DNA of 64,000 nt, taken from contig NZ_KE383842.1 of the NCBI RefSeq assembly GCF_000422465.1, positions 165,040-229,039 on the forward strand, written 5' to 3'. The translations under genes and the position numbers were made by a program. Under the pieces are notes generated by a model. The model was given only the letters and a program-made list of their open reading frames with translations. It was not told the origin of the DNA and ran no database searches. The DNA comes from Paenibacillus harenae DSM 16969. Lineage in GTDB: Bacteria > Bacillota > Bacilli > Paenibacillales > Paenibacillaceae. Below, one piece after another: positions 60,005 through 64,000 of this stretch (position 1 is its first letter; the number at the start of each line of letters is the position of its first letter).

Positions 60005-61483
60005 ATGTTGAGACGCATACGAAGAGGGAGAGCAAGCCTCCTGATTGCGCTTTGCTGCATACTGGGCGCAAGTTTGGGCGGAACGCTTGTTCAGGCCGAA
60101 GACGGAACCGCCGCTTCCTATAATTACTCTTTCTGGGGAGATACCGTCGCTTCCCCTGCGGCCTATCAGGCGACGGCTCTGCTCAGCGGGCCGGACCTGG
60201 GGGTAGGGCCGTTCAAGGAGCCGAACGATATTCACGTTACGAAGGACAAACAAATCTATGTGCTGGATTCCGGCAACAATCGGATTGTTATTCTGGATGA
60301 ACGGTTCAAGCCGGTCGCCACGATCGATTCCTTTGATCGGGACGGGCAAGCGGATAAGTTCCAAAATCCGCAAGGCCTTTTCGTAACGGAAGAGAAGCAT
60401 GTGATTGTAGCCGATACGGGAAATAAACGCGTCGTGCATCTCGATCAGCATATTAAACTGGTGAAGATCGTCGAAGCGCCGGAATCCGAGCTGCTGCAAG
60501 CCCATTTCCAGTTCCAGCCCGTTCGGGTCGTGATGGACGAGGCGCAGCGGATTTATGCGATGGCGACCGGCATATTCGACGGTTTTATGGAATTTAACGC
60601 GGACGGGGCGTTCACTTCTTTTATCGGAGCTAACCGCGTTTATGTCGATCCGGTCGAATACCTTTGGAAACGGCTGTCGACGCGGGCGCAGCGAAGTCAG
60701 ATGGTCATGTTTACGCCGACGGAATTTACGAACCTGGATATCGACGACGAAGGGTTCATCTATGCAACCAACGGGGATCTTTGGGGCGACAATATCAAAA
60801 AGCTGAATGCCCAGGGCAACGACATTTTAAGGAGAACGGGGTATTTCAACCCGCAAGGCGATGTTCGTTATACGCCCGAAGCCGGCCCCTCAAGACTCGT
60901 GGATATCGATGTCGCGGACAGCGAGATGTATTCCGTTCTCGATTCCAAACGGGGCCGGGTCTTCACCTATAGCGGAGACGGTCACTTCATGTACGTATTC
61001 GGGGGCATAGGCAACCAATTGGGCGAATTCAATACGCCGGCGGCGATTGAGCGGGTTGGCGACGATTTCCTTGTCCTGGATAAGGCGCTTGGCGAGATAA
61101 CGGTATTTCAAACGACGGCGTATGGCCGGACGCTCAATGAAGCCGTTAGAAGCTATTACAGCGGCGAGGAAGAGGAAGCCTTTCAATTATTCAATCAGAC
61201 GATCAATATGAACGCGAATCTGGAATTCGCTTATGCCGGCATCGGCAAGTCGCTTCTCAGGCAAGGCGATTACGACGAGGCGATGAAGCATTTTAAACGA
61301 AGCATGGATCAGCCGAATTATTCGAAGGCGTTCCTGCTCTTCCGGAAGCAAGTGATGAGGGAGCACTTCGCCACGATCATGACCGTTATCGTCGTGCTTG
61401 CAGCCTGTGCGCTATTGCTGAGAAATTATCGGAAAACGTCGGTAAGAAAGAGGGGTGTTTCCATTGAGCAAAGAGTGGATTAA
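60005..61483 (+). CDS. NHL-repeat and TPR protein with membrane anchor
   Basis: A 492-aa exported protein: signal peptide (cleavage near VQA-ED, residue 31), an NHL beta-propeller (about 60-385; PNDIHVTKDKQIYVLDSGNNRIVIL, NPQGLFVTEEKHVIVADTGNKRV), a TPR-like helical segment (about 395-450; LEFAYAGIGKSLLRQGDYDEAMKHF) and a C-terminal helix (about 455-475) with a basic tail. It is held outside the cell and probably acts as a scaffold. Ends 20 bases into the next gene. Confidence 0.9.
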   Translation: MLRRIRRGRASLLIALCCILGASLGGTLVQAEDGTAASYNYSFWGDTVASPAAYQATALLSGPDLGVGPFKEPNDIHVTKDKQIYVLDSGNNRIVILDERFKPVATIDSFDRDGQADKFQNPQGLFVTEEKHVIVADTGNKRVVHLDQHIKLVKIVEAPESELLQAHFQFQPVRVVMDEAQRIYAMATGIFDGFMEFNADGAFTSFIGANRVYVDPVEYLWKRLSTRAQRSQMVMFTPTEFTNLDIDDEGFIYATNGDLWGDNIKKLNAQGNDILRRTGYFNPQGDVRYTPEAGPSRLVDIDVADSEMYSVLDSKRGRVFTYSGDGHFMYVFGGIGNQLGEFNTPAAIERVGDDFLVLDKALGEITVFQTTAYGRTLNEAVRSYYSGEEEEAFQLFNQTINMNANLEFAYAGIGKSLLRQGDYDEAMKHFKRSMDQPNYSKAFLLFRKQVMREHFATIMTVIVVLAACALLLRNYRKTSVRKRGVSIEQRVD

Positions 61484-62090
61484 ATATCCGTTACACCTCA
61501 TCGTACATCCTTTCAACGGCTACTGGGACCTGAAATATGACCGCAGTCAGAGGTTCAATTTGATCATTTCCTTTACGGTTTTGTTCCTGCTGGCCGTTAC
61601 CAATATCTTGAGCAGCCAATACAGCGGTTTCCTGGTTAATTTGTTCAATCCGAACGAAATGAACAGCTTCCTGGAAGTCGTGTACGTGGTCGTGCCGATC
61701 TTGTTCTGGTGCGTGGCCAATTGGTCGCTTACGACCTTGATGGACGGGGAAGGAAAGTTTGTTGAAATCTTCACCTCGACATGCTTTGCCCTCATTCCGC
61801 TGGTCGTTGTTAATTTCCCGTGGATCTGGCTTAGCAACGTCATTTCGATGCAGGAGACGGCATTTTATTATTTTTCGAACAGCGTTGCCGTGATCTGGTT
61901 TATGTTTCTGTTATTTGTCGGGAATATGACGGTGCATCAATTTACGCCGTCCAAGACGATCGGGATCCTCATTCTGACTGTCGTTGCAATGGGCTTTATG
62001 GCCTTTATCAGTTTATTGTTCTTTAGCTTGGTCCAACAGATTATCGCTTTCATATCCGTTATCTATCAAGAAATCGTGATGAGGAGTTAA
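61464..62090 (+). CDS. Yip1-family-like membrane protein
   Basis: A 208-aa membrane protein with five helices (about 28-48, 70-90, 105-130, 140-160 and 168-198) and the N-terminal PLHLIVHPFNGYWDLKYDR typical of bacterial YIP1-domain proteins. Its job is unknown. TTG at 61464 lies nine bases after AGAGGGG and overlaps the NHL gene. Consistently next to NHL and DUF5696 genes in such clusters as far as I recall. Confidence 0.85.
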   Translation: MSKEWIKYPLHLIVHPFNGYWDLKYDRSQRFNLIISFTVLFLLAVTNILSSQYSGFLVNLFNPNEMNSFLEVVYVVVPILFWCVANWSLTTLMDGEGKFVEIFTSTCFALIPLVVVNFPWIWLSNVISMQETAFYYFSNSVAVIWFMFLLFVGNMTVHQFTPSKTIGILILTVVAMGFMAFISLLFFSLVQQIIAFISVIYQEIVMRS

Positions 62091-62107
62091 GAAAGGAGGG
62101 GGGAGAG

Positions 62108-64000
62108 ATGAGCACAGCTGCCAGATATGCCCTGCTTATTGCATGTTTACTGGCCTGCATCATCGCTGCAGGCTGTATGAATGAAAGTCCGGCTAATCAG
62201 ACGGCAGAAAGCGAACAGCTTGCCGAGGCATTCACGCAAGGAAAGGCTCTTAGCGCTTCCTTCACGGATTCCCGCGCGGACGGCATGAAGGGGATAGCCG
62301 AAAATGATTTTCTACAATTGTATGCGGATGATCAGACGGGCGCGGTTGCGGTCATTCATAAGCAAAGCGGCGAAATATGGCACAGCAATCCGCCTGAGCG
62401 CCAATCGGATCCGTTGGCCGCAGGGGTTAACAAAGGCGTATTGTCGTCGCAATTGAAACTCGATTTTTATAATTTGTTCGGCCAGCTTAACGCAGTCAAT
62501 TCCTATTCGGACAGCGTTGTCCACAAACAAATCAAATTCGAAGAGATTACGAATGGCATAAGGGTGTCCTATCAGTTCGGAACGAGCGCCAAAACAATGG
62601 ACGACATGCCCATGAAGATCGGCAAAGCCCGTTTTGAAGAAAAGGTGCTAAGCAAATTGGATCATACGGGGCAGCGGGCATTGAAAATCGCCTATACCGA
62701 AGATAAAGAAACTTCCGTTTATGTAAGAAACGACGGCGCGCTGAAAGGTCTTCAGCTTGACCGGGCGCTTAAGGCATTCGAGGATTCGGGTTATACGGAG
62801 GAGGATCTTGCGGCGGATATCACGGAGAACAATCTGGCTCAGACGAAGCCGGAACCGCGGGTGTTCCTTGCATCGATCGAATATGTTCTCGATGGGGATA
62901 GTCTCGTTGCCAAAGTACCGGTTTCGAGCATCCGTTATCCGGAGGAATATCCGGTAAATACGATTTCTCTTCTGAGCTTCTTTGGCGCGGGGGGAACGGA
63001 TACGAAGGGATCCATTCTTGTCCCTGACGGGTCGGGAGCGCTTATCCGCTTTAACAACGGCAAAACCCGGTATCCGGCCTACCTGCAGCAGGTATACGGA
63101 ACGGATCAGACGATGATCACGACCGAAGATGCGGTCAGAACGCAAGAGGTCAGGCTTCCGGTATTCGGAATCATCCGCGAGGGCGGAGCTTTTATCGGCA
63201 TTATTGAAGAAGGCGAATCCGTTGCGGCCATTAATGCCGATATCAGCGGCAGGCTGAACAGCTATAACTATGTCTATCCGAGCTTCTCCTTTCTGAACAA
63301 AGGCGATCTAAGCCTGGATGCGAACGGACAGCAGCGCTCGCTGCCGAAGTTTCAAGAAAATCCGATGAAGACCGACTTCACGGTCCGATATGCTTTTCTG
63401 GACGGCGAAGACGCTTCTTATCAAGGATTGGCTGCGTACTATCAGGACTATTTGAAGCGGAATAACGGACTCCCCCAAGCGGGGACGAAAGACGATCCGG
63501 GAGATACGCCATTCTACTTGCAACTGATCGGAAGCATTTCCAAGAAGAAGCATTTCGCAGGAATTCCATATCGGGCGCTTGAGCCGCTTACGACATTCGA
63601 CCAAGCCCAGAGCATTGTTGCTCAGATGCAGCAGCGCAATATTCAACAAATCAAGCTCAAGTACTCCGGATGGTTTAACAAAGGGCTTGATCACGAGGTT
63701 CCGGATAACCTGTCGGTCGACCGGGCGATCGGCGGGAGCGAAGGCTTGCGGGATTTTGTTTCGTTTGCGCGGAACGAGGGGATTTCATTCTATCCGGATG
63801 TGGCGATTCTTACTGCCCATTCAAGCTCAGGGTTCGACGAGACGAAGGAAGCTTCCAGGACGTTAAGAGGCGTTCCCGCAACGCTTTATCCGCTAGACAT
63901 GGCTTTGAACCGACGCGATCGAAACCGGTCGCCGTCTTATGTCGTCTCGCCGAGGGAGGCCGGCAAATACGCGGATGCCATGCTGAAGGATTTCAGCGAC
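62108..64000 (+). CDS. DUF5696-like lipoprotein (3' end outside window)
   Basis: The frame runs open to the last base: 631 residues without a stop. ATG 62108 has AGGAGGGGGGAGAG upstream, 17 bp after the Yip1-like gene. Signal peptide ends IIAAGC (Cys23). The sequence has beta-rich regions (LQLYADDQTGAVAVIHKQSGEIWHSNP; GSILVPDGSGALIRFNNGKT) and, from about residue 440, what looks like a barrel-type domain (YLQLIGSISKKKHFAGIPY, KLKYSGWFNKGLDH, SFYPDVAIL). This fits DUF5696, whose barrel may be an unclassified glycosidase. Activity is unknown. Confidence 0.8.
   Translation, partial: MSTAARYALLIACLLACIIAAGCMNESPANQTAESEQLAEAFTQGKALSASFTDSRADGMKGIAENDFLQLYADDQTGAVAVIHKQSGEIWHSNPPERQSDPLAAGVNKGVLSSQLKLDFYNLFGQLNAVNSYSDSVVHKQIKFEEITNGIRVSYQFGTSAKTMDDMPMKIGKARFEEKVLSKLDHTGQRALKIAYTEDKETSVYVRNDGALKGLQLDRALKAFEDSGYTEEDLAADITENNLAQTKPEPRVFLASIEYVLDGDSLVAKVPVSSIRYPEEYPVNTISLLSFFGAGGTDTKGSILVPDGSGALIRFNNGKTRYPAYLQQVYGTDQTMITTEDAVRTQEVRLPVFGIIREGGAFIGIIEEGESVAAINADISGRLNSYNYVYPSFSFLNKGDLSLDANGQQRSLPKFQENPMKTDFTVRYAFLDGEDASYQGLAAYYQDYLKRNNGLPQAGTKDDPGDTPFYLQLIGSISKKKHFAGIPYRALEPLTTFDQAQSIVAQMQQRNIQQIKLKYSGWFNKGLDHEVPDNLSVDRAIGGSEGLRDFVSFARNEGISFYPDVAILTAHSSSGFDETKEASRTLRGVPATLYPLDMALNRRDRNRSPSYVVSPREAGKYADAMLKDFSD

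Noticed and set aside
1-64000. CRISPR arrays, rRNA genes, transposases, integrases and phage genes
   Set aside because: I looked for repeat-spacer structure and for recombinase or transposase motifs in the translated frames and saw none.

Overview
The window comes from a spore-forming Firmicute, most likely Paenibacillus or a close relative. The grounds are the gene order polA-mutM-ytaF-coaE-lytic transglycosylase-SASP-nrdR, an alpha/beta-type small acid-soluble spore protein, a second spoVA-type cluster, many AGGAGG-type ribosome sites with TTG/GTG starts, and a large xylan/glycan locus driven by YesM/YesN-type two-component systems and LplA-type binding proteins. Gene identities are read from motifs only; no database search was possible.

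Layout. (1) 1-5.2 kb is housekeeping: the 3' part of DNA polymerase I, mutM, ytaF, coaE, a membrane-anchored lytic transglycosylase, a SASP gene on the minus strand, and nrdR. (2) 5.2-13 kb starts with an intact tRNA-Ala(GGC). It then carries at least three further partial copies of the 3' end of that tRNA, each followed by a hairpin, with small accessory gene sets between them: TetR/TipAS-like/SRPBCC/metal-binding protein; GAF histidine kinase, response regulator and NmrA-like protein; HxlR-like regulator and VOC protein. A 171-bp repeat with tRNA-like ends lies beside two of the copies. This looks like repeated accretion at a tRNA site, but no integrase is visible. (3) 13-15.2 kb has an imine-reductase-like oxidoreductase, a divergent MerR regulator and an SDR. 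(4) 15.4-18 kb is a MarR-regulated operon with a Get3/ArsA-type ATPase carrying an HSP20-like C-terminal domain, two very small proteins and a four-helix membrane protein. The same palindromic operator core recurs at its start, inside it and just after it.

(5) 18.2-25.8 kb is a spore-related region: a 41-aa membrane protein, a YhcN/YlaJ lipoprotein, DUF1657, DUF421, spoVAC, spoVAD and spoVAEb (resembling the spoVA2mob type), an odd YqeG-like HAD protein, a YerD-like glutamate synthase family protein and several small hydrophilic proteins. (6) 25.9-30.5 kb is mixed: GNAT, a broken PhnB-like gene, a secreted protein, a DrrAB-type ABC exporter and a protein with an internal duplication.

(7) 30.7-64 kb is a plant polysaccharide locus. 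It has a binding protein with YesM/YesN-like kinase and regulator, a GH43 enzyme, AraC regulators, a GH27 alpha-galactosidase-type enzyme, a MacB-like ABC system, a multidomain GH10 xylanase, and two closely related binding lipoproteins in opposite orientation around a beta-propeller protein and a response regulator with a degenerate receiver. It ends in a long operon: binding protein, binding protein fused to two carbohydrate-binding-like domains, two permeases, NHL/TPR protein, Yip1-like membrane protein and a DUF5696-like lipoprotein cut by the window end. Secreted xylanase and debranching enzymes would release oligosaccharides outside, the ABC importers would take them up, and the two-component and AraC proteins with probable CcpA sites would control expression.
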